Counted from the stretch's first letter, positions 42,075 to 52,434 are shown. The stretch: 64,000 nt of DNA from Desulfuromonadaceae bacterium (GCA_028712075.1 JAQTQX010000013.1:59534-123533); one strand, 5' to 3'. Program-made: numbers and translations. The notes: generated by a model not told the origin, from the sequence alone.

Positions 42075-43817
42075 ATGACGGAACATTCTGAAGAGAGTAC
42101 CGACAGTAACCAACTACGGGATAACAGCTCCGAACAGTGGCTGTTTGTCGAAGCTGGAAAAATCAGAGGGCTCCTGTTCGGCATCGTCGGCCTGGCCGCT
42201 GGTGTCGGGTTGCTGGTGGTTTTTCAGGCTCACATATTGGCGACCACCTGTCAGTACGTTGTCATTCAGGGTAAGGGAGTATCTTCGATTCTCCCACTTG
42301 CGGCTCTGCTGTTTCTGCTTGCTGCCGGGCGATGTCTGCTCACCGCTGTTCTGGAAATCAACTCTGCTGCTGCCGCAGCCAAGGTCAAACAGGCGGTACG
42401 CAGCAGACTGTATCGTAAAATTATGGCTCTTGGACCAGCCGGTCTGCCGGGAGATGAAACCGGCCCCTTGATTGAAACCGTCACCAAGGGTGTTGATGAA
42501 CTGGAGCCATATTTTACCCGCTTCCTTCCCCAGCTTTCCCTCGCGGCGATCCTGCCGCTCATGTTTCTGATCGTAATTGTTCCCTCCGAATGGCGCTCAG
42601 GTTTGGTGCTGCTCTTTTCTGCCCCGTTTATCCCCCTGTTCATGATTCTGATCGGTCGCGGCTCGGAAAAACTTCATCGCCGTCAGTGGGGCCGACTCTC
42701 CCGAATGGCCGGTCATCTCCTCGATCTGGTGCAGGGATTGCCGGATCTTATTATCTTCGGCGCCGCAAAAAGGGAAGCAACGGTCGTCGCACGCGTTTCC
42801 GACGAGTATCGCTCTGCTACCATGGCTGTATTACGGGTGGCTTTCCTCTCCGCATTTGCCCTGGAATTCTTTGCCACCGTCGGAACTGCACTGGTTGCGG
42901 TGATCATCGGCTTCAGACTTCTGCTTGGAGATCTCTCCCTTGGGGAAGGACTTTTCGTACTACTCATGGCACCGGAATTCTACCTGCCGCTCCGTAACCT
43001 CGGACTCTCATATCACGCCAGGATGCAGGGGGTGGCCGCCGCTGAACGGATAGCGCCGCTGCTTGCCAGGCCGCTGCCCGAAGGATTTGCCGGAACCTTT
43101 CCGGCCCCGTCAGGTCCCCCGGCAATACTCTTTGAAGGGGTTACATTCCGATATGGCGGTGTCAGAGGCGGGGTCACCGCTGTTGATCTGGAATTGCCGG
43201 CCGGCAGCATTACCGCCCTGGCGGGAGAGAGCGGTGCGGGCAAAACCACCCTTGCGCGGCTTCTGGTGGGGCTGGCCAGGCCTGAATCGGGACGTATTCT
43301 TGTCAACGGCCATGATTTGACAACGCTTGCGCCTGATTCCTGGCGCTCCCGGCTGGCCTGGGTGCCGCAGACACCCTATTTTACTTCGGGAACAGTGCGG
43401 GAAAATCTCCTTCTGGGTCGTCCGGATGCCGACGAGGACCTGATCAATACCGCACTTGCCGCTGCCGCTGCCGACCAATTCATCAGTCGTCTTCCCCGTG
43501 GCCTGGACACTCTTCTGGGAGATCGTGGCGCCGGACTGTCCGGGGGGGAATTACGGCGACTGGCCCTTGCCAGGGCATATATATGTCAGGCGACTCTGGT
43601 CGTGCTGGACGAGCCGACGGCGGGGCTTGACGCTGAAAGCGAACGCCTGGTGTGTGAGGCGCTGAAACGGGTGGCCCGGGGGCGAACGGTTCTGGTCATC
43701 AGCCATCGCGAGCAGACCATGTCCTCTACCGAAAGAGTGGCGGAAATAGTTGACGGCCGTATTGAGCAGGTTCTGTTGTCTGCGGAATATTTGTCTCGTT
43801 GCGAGGTGCCGGTGTGA
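42075..43817 (+). CDS. cydD: Thiol reductant ABC exporter subunit CydD
   Basis: ABC TM + NBD: GESGAGKTTLARLLVG, LSGGELRRLALARAYI, LDEPTAGLD; paired with cydC and upstream of cydAB. Confidence 0.9.
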   Translation: MTEHSEESTDSNQLRDNSSEQWLFVEAGKIRGLLFGIVGLAAGVGLLVVFQAHILATTCQYVVIQGKGVSSILPLAALLFLLAAGRCLLTAVLEINSAAAAAKVKQAVRSRLYRKIMALGPAGLPGDETGPLIETVTKGVDELEPYFTRFLPQLSLAAILPLMFLIVIVPSEWRSGLVLLFSAPFIPLFMILIGRGSEKLHRRQWGRLSRMAGHLLDLVQGLPDLIIFGAAKREATVVARVSDEYRSATMAVLRVAFLSAFALEFFATVGTALVAVIIGFRLLLGDLSLGEGLFVLLMAPEFYLPLRNLGLSYHARMQGVAAAERIAPLLARPLPEGFAGTFPAPSGPPAILFEGVTFRYGGVRGGVTAVDLELPAGSITALAGESGAGKTTLARLLVGLARPESGRILVNGHDLTTLAPDSWRSRLAWVPQTPYFTSGTVRENLLLGRPDADEDLINTALAAAAADQFISRLPRGLDTLLGDRGAGLSGGELRRLALARAYICQATLVVLDEPTAGLDAESERLVCEALKRVARGRTVLVISHREQTMSSTERVAEIVDGRIEQVLLSAEYLSRCEVPV

Positions 43818-45457
43818 ACCAGTTGGTTCGTTTCCTGATAATCTCCCGTGGCCAGTGGTTCTGGATGGGGGCCGGTATTGTGCTGGGTGTGCTCGTGATA
43901 TTTGCAAATACCCTGCTGATGGCCATCTCCGGCTGGTTTATCGCGTCCATGGCTGTTTCCGGCAGCAGTGGGGCGGCGTTCAATTATTTTTTTCCTTCGG
44001 CAAGCATACGTTTTCTTGCCATTGCACGAACGGTGGGGCGATACGCCGAGAGACTGGTAACCCACGAGGCTACCTTCAGAATCCTTTCGGAGCTGCGGGT
44101 CTGGCTGTTCAAGCGGTTCGAACCGTTGGCTCCCGCCTGTCTGGAGCGTTATGCCGGTGGCGATGTGACGGGACGATTGCGGGGCGACGTGGATGCCCTG
44201 GAAACACTGTACCTCAAAATCATCGCGCCGCTTGCAGTGGGAACTCTCTCAATCCTGGCAGCGCTTGTTTTCCTGCTCTGGTTCAGCCCCCCATCCGCCG
44301 GGGTGATGCTGCTGTTTCTTGTTCTTGCAGGAGTAGTCCTGCCTCTGCTGGTTCGCCGGTTTTCGGAAGAACCGGGCAGACGATCCGCTCTGCTGGCTGC
44401 CGAACTGCGCAACAAGGTGACGGAAGGGCTGCAAGGGGTAGAAGAGTTGATATTGCTGGGCGCGGTAGAACGTCAGGCAGCAGTCGTGGACGGTTTGTCG
44501 GCAGAAGTGATCGCGGAACAGGAACGTTTGGGGCGGATTAATGGCCTTTCTCTCGGCGGAATGGCTTTCTTTGCCGGTTCAGGCGTCGCAGCGGTTTTGT
44601 TGACCGGTAGTATGCAGGTTGCTTCCCAGCAGATTCCCTCCCCCAATCTGGTGATGCTGCTGCTGTTTTCCGCCGCGATTTTTGAAGCTGCGGGTCTGCT
44701 CCCTTCAGCCCTGCACCTGCTGCCGGCGGCACAGGAGTCGGTTTCCCGCATCTTCGAGTTGGCAGATGCTCCCATACCGGTACCAGACAATCCCGTTTCG
44801 TATGACCTGCCGGCAGACAGCGCGCTCTGTTTCAGCAACGTATCCGCTTCGTACCTGCCGGGTAAGCCGGTTCTACATAATATTTCACTGACTGTCCCCG
44901 CTGGCGGCAGCGTGGTTTTGACCGGTTCCAGCGGTATCGGTAAAAGCCTTCTGGTTGAAATTCTCCTCCGTTTTCGCGACTATGAAGGAAGCGTTACCGT
45001 GGGGGGGGTCGAAATCTGTGATCTGCCAAAAGAGACAGTAATCGGTATGATCGCTGCGGTGCCGCAACGCCCCCACCTGTTCAACGGCACCATTCGGGAA
45101 AACATTCTGCTCGGAAATGTGTCTGCCGATGAGGAACAACTACAGCAAGCCCTCAAAAACAGCTGTCTTGACCTGTGGGTTGCGGCTCTTCCTCTCGGGA
45201 TGGAGACAATGGTAGGGGTCAGCGGTTCCGCTGTTTCCGGCGGCGAAGCGCGCCGCATTGCTCTTGCCCGTGCTCTGCTCAAGAATGCTCCCATACTGCT
45301 GCTGGACGAACCGACCGAAGGGCTTGACTGCGCAACGGAGCGCGAAATAGTATCACGTCTGAATAGCTGGTTCAGGAACGCCGGCACTGCAACTATGCTG
45401 GTCGTCAGCCATCGTCCTGCCTGTCTGCAGCTTGGTAACTCCGTGATCCACCTGTAG
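43799..45457 (+). CDS. cydC: Thiol reductant ABC exporter subunit CydC
   Basis: SGWFIASMAVSG, RTVGRYAERLVTHEATFRILSELRVWLF, VSGGEARRIALARALL. Confidence 0.92.
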   Translation: MRGAGVNQLVRFLIISRGQWFWMGAGIVLGVLVIFANTLLMAISGWFIASMAVSGSSGAAFNYFFPSASIRFLAIARTVGRYAERLVTHEATFRILSELRVWLFKRFEPLAPACLERYAGGDVTGRLRGDVDALETLYLKIIAPLAVGTLSILAALVFLLWFSPPSAGVMLLFLVLAGVVLPLLVRRFSEEPGRRSALLAAELRNKVTEGLQGVEELILLGAVERQAAVVDGLSAEVIAEQERLGRINGLSLGGMAFFAGSGVAAVLLTGSMQVASQQIPSPNLVMLLLFSAAIFEAAGLLPSALHLLPAAQESVSRIFELADAPIPVPDNPVSYDLPADSALCFSNVSASYLPGKPVLHNISLTVPAGGSVVLTGSSGIGKSLLVEILLRFRDYEGSVTVGGVEICDLPKETVIGMIAAVPQRPHLFNGTIRENILLGNVSADEEQLQQALKNSCLDLWVAALPLGMETMVGVSGSAVSGGEARRIALARALLKNAPILLLDEPTEGLDCATEREIVSRLNSWFRNAGTATMLVVSHRPACLQLGNSVIHL

Positions 45458-45782
45458 CCCTGAAACCAGTCAGAAGATAATTCCACACATCACACGGTTT
45501 TTCAATGTCACGCTGTTTTTTTTGTTTGACATTTTTCTAAAATTCAAATAAAGATAAAAAAGCTCCTGTTGGTACCATTAGCAAGCAATTCATTATTAAT
45601 ATCACATCAAATAAGCTGCAGGTTCTGTCTGCACAATGCAATAGTGAGACGTTATTTTTGCAGTGCCTTTCTTGACTTTACAGAAACCAGCGCTACGTTT
45701 TATTAACCTGTCATATGGTTGGCATGAATAAGCACGCTACCTAGGCACACACCTGCGGTAAAAAACTCCACAAGGGGGAAGT

Positions 45783-47129
45783 ATGAATGTAGTTACTCTC
45801 AGCCAGCTGCAGTTTGCGGCAACCGGAATGTTTCATTGGATATTCGTTCCGCTCACACTCGGGCTATCAATAATGACAGCCTGGATGGAGACCAAGTACG
45901 TGACCACGGGAGACGAGACCTGGCTGCGCATGACCAAATTCTGGGGTAAGCTCTTTCTGATCAACTTCGCCCTTGGAGTTGTCACCGGTATCACTATGGA
46001 GTTCCAGTTTGGTTTGAACTGGTCGGAATATTCCCGCTACGTCGGAGACATTTTCGGTGCGCCTCTGGCCATTGAGGCCACCTTTGCCTTCTTCCTCGAA
46101 TCTGTGTTTATCGGAGTCTGGATCTTCGGTTGGAACAAGATATCCAAAAAAACTCATCTGGTGGCTATCTGGCTCACTGCCGTCGCCACGAATGTCTCTG
46201 CGCTCATCATCCTGCTTGCCAATGCCTGGATGCAGAAACCGGTCGGGTATGTGATTCGCAACAACAGGGCCGAAATGAATGATTTTCTGCAAGTTCTCAC
46301 GAACGACTATGGCTGGATCAAATTTATCCATACGCTGCTTTCCGGTTATGCTCTGGCAGCGTTTCTGATTATGGGTGTTTCCGCCTGGCATCTGCTGCGG
46401 AAAAATGAAAATGATTTTTTTGTCCGATCGTTCAAAATGGCTGCCGTGTGGGCGTTTGTCGCCACCATCGGCGTAGCCGTCACCGGTGACATGCACGCTG
46501 TTGAAATTGCCGAACACCAGCCGACAAAGTTTGCCGCTATGGAGGCACAATGGGAGACAAAGCGCGGTGTTGGCATGCATCTGTTACTGCTTCCTGATGT
46601 GGAGAATGAGCGCAACTCGATTGAACAGCTCTATATACCCAACATACTCAGCATCATGGCTTTTCATGATGCATCGGGAGAAATTAAAGGACTGAAATCT
46701 TTTCCAAAGGAACTCCGCCCGCCGGTCTTGCCTACTTTTATCAGTTTTCGCGTGATGGTCGGATTGGGAATGTTCATGATTCTGGCCAGTCTGGCGGCTA
46801 TTGTTCTGTCGCGCAAGCAGACATTCACCGAGAACCGCACCTTTCTGACCATTATGGTCTTTGCGATACCGGCACCGTATCTGGCACAACAGTTGGGATG
46901 GCTCGTGGCTGAATTGGGCCGGCAACCCTGGATCGTGTACGGAGTGTTGAAAACTTCGGATGCGGTTTCAAAATCAATAACGTCCACGCAGGTAATTCTC
47001 TCGCTGCTCGGGTTTACCGTCCTGTACGGCATGTTAGGAGCTATCGATATTTTTCTTCTGGTCAAATACGCAAAAAAGGGACCGGATACAGATGTTTCCA
47101 GTATCATAAATGTTCAGGGGAGGGGATAA
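45783..47129 (+). CDS. cydA: Cytochrome bd ubiquinol oxidase subunit I
   Basis: SQLQFAATGMFHWIFVPLTLGLSIMTAWMET, LINFALGVVTGITMEFQFGLNWSEYSRYVGDIFGAPLAIEATFAFFLES. Confidence 0.96.
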   Translation: MNVVTLSQLQFAATGMFHWIFVPLTLGLSIMTAWMETKYVTTGDETWLRMTKFWGKLFLINFALGVVTGITMEFQFGLNWSEYSRYVGDIFGAPLAIEATFAFFLESVFIGVWIFGWNKISKKTHLVAIWLTAVATNVSALIILLANAWMQKPVGYVIRNNRAEMNDFLQVLTNDYGWIKFIHTLLSGYALAAFLIMGVSAWHLLRKNENDFFVRSFKMAAVWAFVATIGVAVTGDMHAVEIAEHQPTKFAAMEAQWETKRGVGMHLLLLPDVENERNSIEQLYIPNILSIMAFHDASGEIKGLKSFPKELRPPVLPTFISFRVMVGLGMFMILASLAAIVLSRKQTFTENRTFLTIMVFAIPAPYLAQQLGWLVAELGRQPWIVYGVLKTSDAVSKSITSTQVILSLLGFTVLYGMLGAIDIFLLVKYAKKGPDTDVSSIINVQGRG

Positions 47130-47132
47130 CTC

Positions 47133-48188
47133 ATGGATATATCCGTATTTCAAATCATTTGGTTCGTACTGTGGGGCGTTTTGTGGACGGCCTATTTCAT
47201 GCTGGACGGCTTTGTACTGGGAACCGGTTTCATGGCAGGTTTCCTGGCAAAAAGCGATACTGAAAAACGGGTGTTGATCAATGCCGTTGGTCCTGTCTGG
47301 GATGGCAATGAAGTCTGGCTGGTCACAGCCGGCGGCGCTACGTTCGCAGCCTTTCCAACCACCTATGCCCTGATGTTCAGTAATCTCTATTCTGCACTGA
47401 TTCTGCTGTTATTCGCACTGATTGTGCGTGGCGTCTCTTTTGAATTCAGAGGTAAAATTGATAGTCCTGTTTGGAAAAAATCCTGGGATACCGCCATAAT
47501 CGTATCCAGTTTTCTTCCGGCACTGCTCTTCGGTGTCGCTTTTGGCAATATTTTCAAAGGAATTCCGATGAGAAATGACTTTGCCGCCATCAACTTCAGC
47601 TATGACGGTACCCTGATCGGCCTGCTCAACCCCTACGGCCTGCTGACCGGCGTACTATTCGTCTTGCTCTTTGCTGTTCATGGTTCACTCTATGCTGCCA
47701 TAAAAACTACCGGAGACCTTAGCAGACGTGGTGAGGAGCTGGCCAACAAACTTTGGCTGCCGCTTCTGGTTGTTGCCATCGCATTCCTTGGCTATAGCTA
47801 TCCGGCAACGAAACTGTACGATAATTTCCTCAAAGCGCCGGTTCTGCTGATTGCTCCGCTGATCGCGGTTGTATCGCTCCTGCTGGTCAAAGTGTTTATT
47901 GCCAAGGGTTCATGTCATAAAGCCTTTCTTTTCTCATGCCTGACCATCGTTTTTGTAGTATTCACCGGCGTGACCGGGTTGTTCCCAAACCTGATCCCAT
48001 CGAATATTGACCCGGCTTCCAACCTGACCATCTTCAATTCGTCGTCCAGTCTGCTGACACTCCAGATTATGACCGTGGTTGCGGCGATTTTTGTTCCGAT
48101 CGTCATATGCTATAAAATCTGGGTATATCGCATCTTCAGGGCGAGAGTAACCAACGAAGAGGTTCTGGGTAATTCTGAGGCGTACTAG
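47133..48188 (+). CDS. cydB: Cytochrome bd ubiquinol oxidase subunit II
   Basis: YFMLDGFVLGTGFM, GPVWDGNEVWLVTAGGATFAAFP. Confidence 0.95.
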   Translation: MDISVFQIIWFVLWGVLWTAYFMLDGFVLGTGFMAGFLAKSDTEKRVLINAVGPVWDGNEVWLVTAGGATFAAFPTTYALMFSNLYSALILLLFALIVRGVSFEFRGKIDSPVWKKSWDTAIIVSSFLPALLFGVAFGNIFKGIPMRNDFAAINFSYDGTLIGLLNPYGLLTGVLFVLLFAVHGSLYAAIKTTGDLSRRGEELANKLWLPLLVVAIAFLGYSYPATKLYDNFLKAPVLLIAPLIAVVSLLLVKVFIAKGSCHKAFLFSCLTIVFVVFTGVTGLFPNLIPSNIDPASNLTIFNSSSSLLTLQIMTVVAAIFVPIVICYKIWVYRIFRARVTNEEVLGNSEAY

Positions 48189-48223
48189 CGTTATATTACG
48201 GTAGTGCTACTATTTTGATGAGT

Positions 48224-48258
48224 AACAGTCATCCTTCGAGTAACCGGGGATGACTGTT
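48224..48258 (+). terminator. Putative terminator after cydB
   Basis: AACAGTCATCC ... GGATGACTGTT perfect 11-bp stem followed by ATTTGT. Confidence 0.6.
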
Positions 48259-48424
48259 ATTTGTATTCTCTTCCTGTAAGCGGTCTTGTGGCTACATCAT
48301 GTCCCCCCGATCATTTCTAATACTTACTCCCGAAAAAATTTTCAGAATACGTGCAATAAAACTATTTCATGGTAAAATTCCGGTGTGCTGAATTCATTGG
48401 GGTCGTTTAGTGAATAGTTACTCG

Positions 48425-48438
48425 ACGTTGTACAACGT
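48425..48438. promoter_or_regulatory. 14-bp perfect palindrome upstream of ccoN
   Basis: ACGTTGTACAACGT, about 50 bp before the chosen ccoN start. Confidence 0.35.
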
Positions 48439-48488
48439 AAACCATAGCGGTGGCCATTTTTGAAACAATCATTAAAAGGAGCAGATGC

Positions 48489-49889
48489 ATGAATGCACCA
48501 ACGCGGTATGTGGATGACTCGGTAAAAGGTTTCATCGCCTGGAGCATGGTCTGGGGAACGATTGCTGTCGTTGTCGGAATCCTGATCTCCCTGCAGCTGG
48601 CCTGGCCGCAGCTTAATTATGCTCCCTATCTAACGTATGGACGCTTGCGGCCAATTCATACCAATGCTGCCATTTTCGGGTGGGGAGTCGGCAGTTTCAT
48701 CGCTCTGTTTTTCTACATCACTCAGCGTCTGACCAAAACACCGCTCTGGAGCCCAAAGCTGGCACGGGTAACACTCTGGATTTTTAATGTTGCCATCGCC
48801 TCCGCCGCTGTGACCCTTGCCATGGGCATAAACAGAACCAAGGAATATGCGGAGCTGGAATGGCCGTTGGCTATTGTCGTTGCCATTATCTGGGTCCTTT
48901 TTTCGGTCAATGTCTTTATGACGATCCTGAAGCGCAAGGAAGAGCAGATGTATATATCGCTCTGGTACATTATGGCGACGCTGGTCGGTGTTACCGTTCT
49001 GTATGTCATAAACAATCTTGGTGTGCCGTTGCACCTGTTCAAGTCATACTCGGCGTTTTCAGGAACCAATGATGCCAATGTGCAGTGGTGGTACGGCCAC
49101 AATGCCGTCGCCATGGTTCTGACCACACCGCCGCTGGCTATTTTCTATTATTTTCTGCCGAAGGTTACCAATAATCCGATTTTCAGCCACAGAATGGGTA
49201 TTATCGCCTTCTGGAGCCTGATATTTATGTATCTCTGGACCGGAGCCCATCACCTGCTCTGGACGCCGATTCCTGACTGGATTCAAACTGTTGCTATGGC
49301 CTTCTCCATCATGCTGATCGCCCCTTCCTGGGGAGCCGTCATGAACGGATATCTGACAATGGGTGGGAAATGGGAGCAGATGAAGACTAATTATCTGGTC
49401 AAATTCCTGATCTGCGGTATCACCTTCTATGGATTACAGACCCTGCAGGGGCCGATGCAGGCGATCAGGACTTTTTCAGCATTTATCCATTATACCGACT
49501 GGGTTCCCGGGCATGTCCACATGGGTGCGCTTGGCTGGGTATCGATGGTGCTTTTTGCCGCGATCTATTATGCCACTACCAAGATGAACAATACTGAGAT
49601 TTACAGTATTCCGTTAGCCAATGCTCATTTTTGGCTGGTTCTGATCGGTCAGCTGATTTATTCAATTACCATGTGGATCGCAGGTGTTCAGCAAGGGAGC
49701 ATGCTGCTTGCCACGAATCCCGACGGGTCGCTGCATTACAGCTTTATGGAGACCATGATTGCCATCATGCCGTATTACAAAATACGGGCGATCAGCGGGT
49801 TTATTTATCTGGCAGGTTTATCTCTGTTTATCTTCAACATATACAAAACCTTCCAGAAGGGTACTGACTCACCGGTAGCTGAGGCATAA
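48489..49889 (+). CDS. ccoN: cbb3-type cytochrome c oxidase subunit I
   Basis: LNYAPYLTYGRLRPIHTNAAIFGWGVG, QWWYGHNAVAMVLTTPPLAIFYYFLPK, YTDWVPGHVHMGALGWVSM. Confidence 0.95.
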   Translation: MNAPTRYVDDSVKGFIAWSMVWGTIAVVVGILISLQLAWPQLNYAPYLTYGRLRPIHTNAAIFGWGVGSFIALFFYITQRLTKTPLWSPKLARVTLWIFNVAIASAAVTLAMGINRTKEYAELEWPLAIVVAIIWVLFSVNVFMTILKRKEEQMYISLWYIMATLVGVTVLYVINNLGVPLHLFKSYSAFSGTNDANVQWWYGHNAVAMVLTTPPLAIFYYFLPKVTNNPIFSHRMGIIAFWSLIFMYLWTGAHHLLWTPIPDWIQTVAMAFSIMLIAPSWGAVMNGYLTMGGKWEQMKTNYLVKFLICGITFYGLQTLQGPMQAIRTFSAFIHYTDWVPGHVHMGALGWVSMVLFAAIYYATTKMNNTEIYSIPLANAHFWLVLIGQLIYSITMWIAGVQQGSMLLATNPDGSLHYSFMETMIAIMPYYKIRAISGFIYLAGLSLFIFNIYKTFQKGTDSPVAEA

Positions 49890-49919
49890 TCTAAATTCAC
49901 TACGAACGAGGACGATACT

Positions 49920-50804
49920 ATGTTGGAAAAAAATCCCGTCATTTTTATCATACTGGCTTTTGTCGTGATAATGGTCGGCACTACGATAACCATGATAGCG
50001 CCATTCAAATGGATTAACGGTCCCGGTGACAGAATTGCTGAAGTCAAGCCCTATACTCCGCTCCAACAGGAGGGACGTGATCTCTATATGCGTGAAGGGT
50101 GTAACAACTGCCACTCGCAGACTGTGCGAACCTTGGCTGCAGATGTTGAACGTTACGGCTACGGCGGGACTTATTCAAAATCAGGTGAGTTTGTATATGA
50201 TCGTCCACACCTGTGGGGCTCACGGCGTACCGGTCCCGATCTAGCCCGAATCGGCCTGAAATATCCCGATTCAAAAGGCGCCTGGCATAAAAAACATCTG
50301 GAAAACCCGCAATCGGTTGTACCAGCCTCCAATATGCCATCGTATGCATTTCTGAATGCGCCGCTTGATACAACCTACTCCGAACGGAAAATGAAACTTC
50401 TCGATTTTCCCTACAGCCAGGCGGATCTGGATGATCTCAAGGGTAAAAGTGAAATGGATGCCATAATTGCCTATATGCGCAAACTTGGTACAGATATTCC
50501 GGTTAAAAAAGCCGCAGCTGTAACTTCAGCATCGGCAGCGGTAGTAAAAAATCCGTTTACCACTCTTGTGGCTGTTGAGAGGGATGCCGAGGGGACCTAT
50601 AAGCAGCATTGTGCTTCATGCCATGGCGAAAAACGGGAAGGAACGTTGGGCCCGGCTCTGAAAGGCTCTGTGCGGTCAGATGCCGAGTTGTTCAAAATAA
50701 TATCAGGCGGTATTGATGTGAATGGAATGCCCTCTTTTAGCGGTACACTTGACGATCAGAATATTTGGAAACTGGTAACATACATCAAGCTGGACACAAA
50801 ATAA
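49920..50804 (+). CDS. ccoO: cbb3 oxidase subunit II (CcoO) with an additional C-terminal cytochrome c domain
   Basis: QQEGRDLYMREGCNNCHSQTVRTL..HLWGSRRTGPDLARIGLKYPD plus second haem site YKQHCASCHGEKREGTLGPAL. Confidence 0.9.
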   Translation: MLEKNPVIFIILAFVVIMVGTTITMIAPFKWINGPGDRIAEVKPYTPLQQEGRDLYMREGCNNCHSQTVRTLAADVERYGYGGTYSKSGEFVYDRPHLWGSRRTGPDLARIGLKYPDSKGAWHKKHLENPQSVVPASNMPSYAFLNAPLDTTYSERKMKLLDFPYSQADLDDLKGKSEMDAIIAYMRKLGTDIPVKKAAAVTSASAAVVKNPFTTLVAVERDAEGTYKQHCASCHGEKREGTLGPALKGSVRSDAELFKIISGGIDVNGMPSFSGTLDDQNIWKLVTYIKLDTK

Positions 50805-50944
50805 TGATAGGTACCCGAATGGTATTTCTGTTTCTAACAGGCCTCTTACTGGCACTACTCATTGCGATTTCTGTCGTAACACTCAAAAAAAGCAGGAAAC
50901 AACAACTGGAAGAACCAAAACACCGAATGCTTGAAGATGACTAA
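50804..50944 (+). CDS. Short CcoQ-like single-TM protein (46 aa)
   Basis: MIGTRMVFLFLTGLLLALLIAISVVTLKKSRKQQLEEPKHRMLEDD; ATG overlaps ccoO TAA (TAATG); absent from ORF track. Confidence 0.65.
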   Translation: MIGTRMVFLFLTGLLLALLIAISVVTLKKSRKQQLEEPKHRMLEDD

Positions 50945-50967
50945 TCCATTTATAAGGAGCAGATGAT

Positions 50968-51459
50968 ATGTCAGAACAGCATGATTATGACGGTATCAGA
51001 TATCGCGAAGAGAAACACTCGCCCGCCATCTTTCGCATTTTTCTGACTGTGCTGGCGGTGTGGGCTGTAGCCTTTATGGGGCATTATCTCTTCAGCGGAT
51101 GGAGTTCCCAGTCTGAAGCGGATGCCGTAAAAAGAGCGCGTGACAGCAAGAAACAGACAGCTCATAAGTTAGTGGAAGCGACCGGTGCCGGTGTTGCGGG
51201 TAGCGGGCACAAGGTTGAAGATTATGTAGCTGCTGGAAAAAATATGTTTGGAAGTCTCTGTGCTGCGTGTCACGGTGAAAGTGCCAATGGGGGTGTCGGC
51301 CCAGATTTAACACGGTCAACGTATAAATACGGCAAATCAAGATTGGATTTAACGAAAACGATAAACGAGGGGCGACCTGGCGGGATGCCATCTTTCAGTA
51401 GTCAGGTGAGCAGTGAACAGGTTGAAAGTTTGGTTGAATATTTACTTACTCTGAAATAG
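50968..51459 (+). CDS. Membrane-anchored monohaem cytochrome c (CcoP-like)
   Basis: N-terminal TM; GKNMFGSLCAACHGESANGGVGPDLTRSTYKYG; GGMPSFSSQVSSEQVESLVEYLLTL. Confidence 0.85.
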   Translation: MSEQHDYDGIRYREEKHSPAIFRIFLTVLAVWAVAFMGHYLFSGWSSQSEADAVKRARDSKKQTAHKLVEATGAGVAGSGHKVEDYVAAGKNMFGSLCAACHGESANGGVGPDLTRSTYKYGKSRLDLTKTINEGRPGGMPSFSSQVSSEQVESLVEYLLTLK

Positions 51460-51508
51460 AACGAGCAAAACACATTCATTTAAATAAATCTGATTAACAA
51501 AGTTCTGA

Positions 51509-51706
51509 GATGATTGTATCCCATCAAATGTAAGAGATCAGATAAAACTGTTATACAACATCAATGGCAACAAAATAATCCTGATTGAATCACGTCCTGT
51601 TTATAACGATCCCACCAAATGGGCTGAAATGCCAGTTGCTCAGTTCGAGTATATTGAGATGACTAAAAACTTGAGCCTGTTCGGTTATAACAGAAATGAT
51701 AAGTGA
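51509..51706 (+). pseudogene. DUF3024-like fragment
   Basis: Reading frame DDCIPSNVRDQIKLLYNINGNKIILIESRPVYNDPTKWAEMPVAQFEYIEMTKNLSLFGYNRNDK*; no start codon; pattern recalled, not searched. Confidence 0.4.
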
Positions 51707-51763
51707 GTATCACAGGTTACGGCGGATACTTCAAAATCCGAAAGATCAAGAGTCAAAAAAATC

Positions 51764-51793
51764 TTGACTTTGAACGGTTGTTCGGGCTATTAG
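51764..51793 (+). promoter_or_regulatory. Sigma70-like promoter for tRNA-His
   Basis: TTGACT-18 bp-TATTAG just upstream of the tRNA. Confidence 0.5.
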
Positions 51794-51806
51794 GAACGTT
51801 CCACAT

Positions 51807-51883
51807 GGTGGCCATGGTGAAGCGGTTAACACATACGACTGTGACTCGTACATGCGAGGGTTCAAATCCCTCTGGCCACCCCA
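51807..51883 (+). tRNA. tRNA-His (anticodon GTG), CCA encoded
   Basis: GGTGGCC acceptor pairs GGCCACC; anticodon stem TACGA-CTGTGAC-TCGTA; T-arm GAGGG-TTCAAAT-CCCTC; ends CCA. Confidence 0.95.
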
Positions 51884-52434
51884 AAATGACCTGACCTGCT
51901 GAAATGAAATAAGTTATTGGATATATAAAGGTTTTCTTGCTCGTGTACACGATTTTGTACCCTGTGAGGAAGCCTTTATGCTTTCACTCATTCGCAGAAA
52001 TCTTTCCGCTTGTGTGTTCCCCTTGATGTACTGCAATATTTCCTCCTTCCTGAGTTATACGCTGCCGGATTTAAAGCCCCTGCAGACGCTCTACTTGTTT
52101 GGTAATTTCAAATTCGCCTACTGAAAGAGCATGTTTCCTTAAGTAGGTTTGGTTTCTCCCCAAAGTAGCTTCCAGTAGGATCTGCATCTATTTCAATGGG
52201 TCATTCCGCAACTGTAACTAAAAAATATTTATTATGTTTATTACAAAACAAACGTCATCACATAAATTAAATTTAGAAATATCGTATAATTAATGGGCAC
52301 ATATTGTTTCAACATCAACGGCATTACAAAACATTATTGACATTAGCGTAACACCGTTATAATATAAATTAGCTGATATTTTTCTGTAAATCAATTGAGT
52401 CAACGCACGTCAACTTGATGAAGGGGAGGACGCC

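Noticed and set aside
43750-44541. 263-aa plus-strand ORF
   Set aside because: Out-of-frame shadow of cydC with Arg/Cys/Gly-rich translation
45715-45740. Sigma54 promoter TTGGCATGAATAAGCA upstream of cydA
   Set aside because: -24 half looks acceptable but the -12 GC element (TTGCA) is not matched
51703-51894. 63-aa ORF (and minus-strand 51753-51950)
   Set aside because: Overlaps the tRNA-His gene and its promoter; the translation reflects the tRNA, not a protein
51950-52200. Minus-strand frames such as MQILLEATLGRNQTYLRKHALSVGEFEITKQVERLQGL and EEILQYIKGNTQAERF
   Set aside because: Vaguely like a PrmC/HemK N-terminus but broken by stops and frame changes; too weak to call without a search
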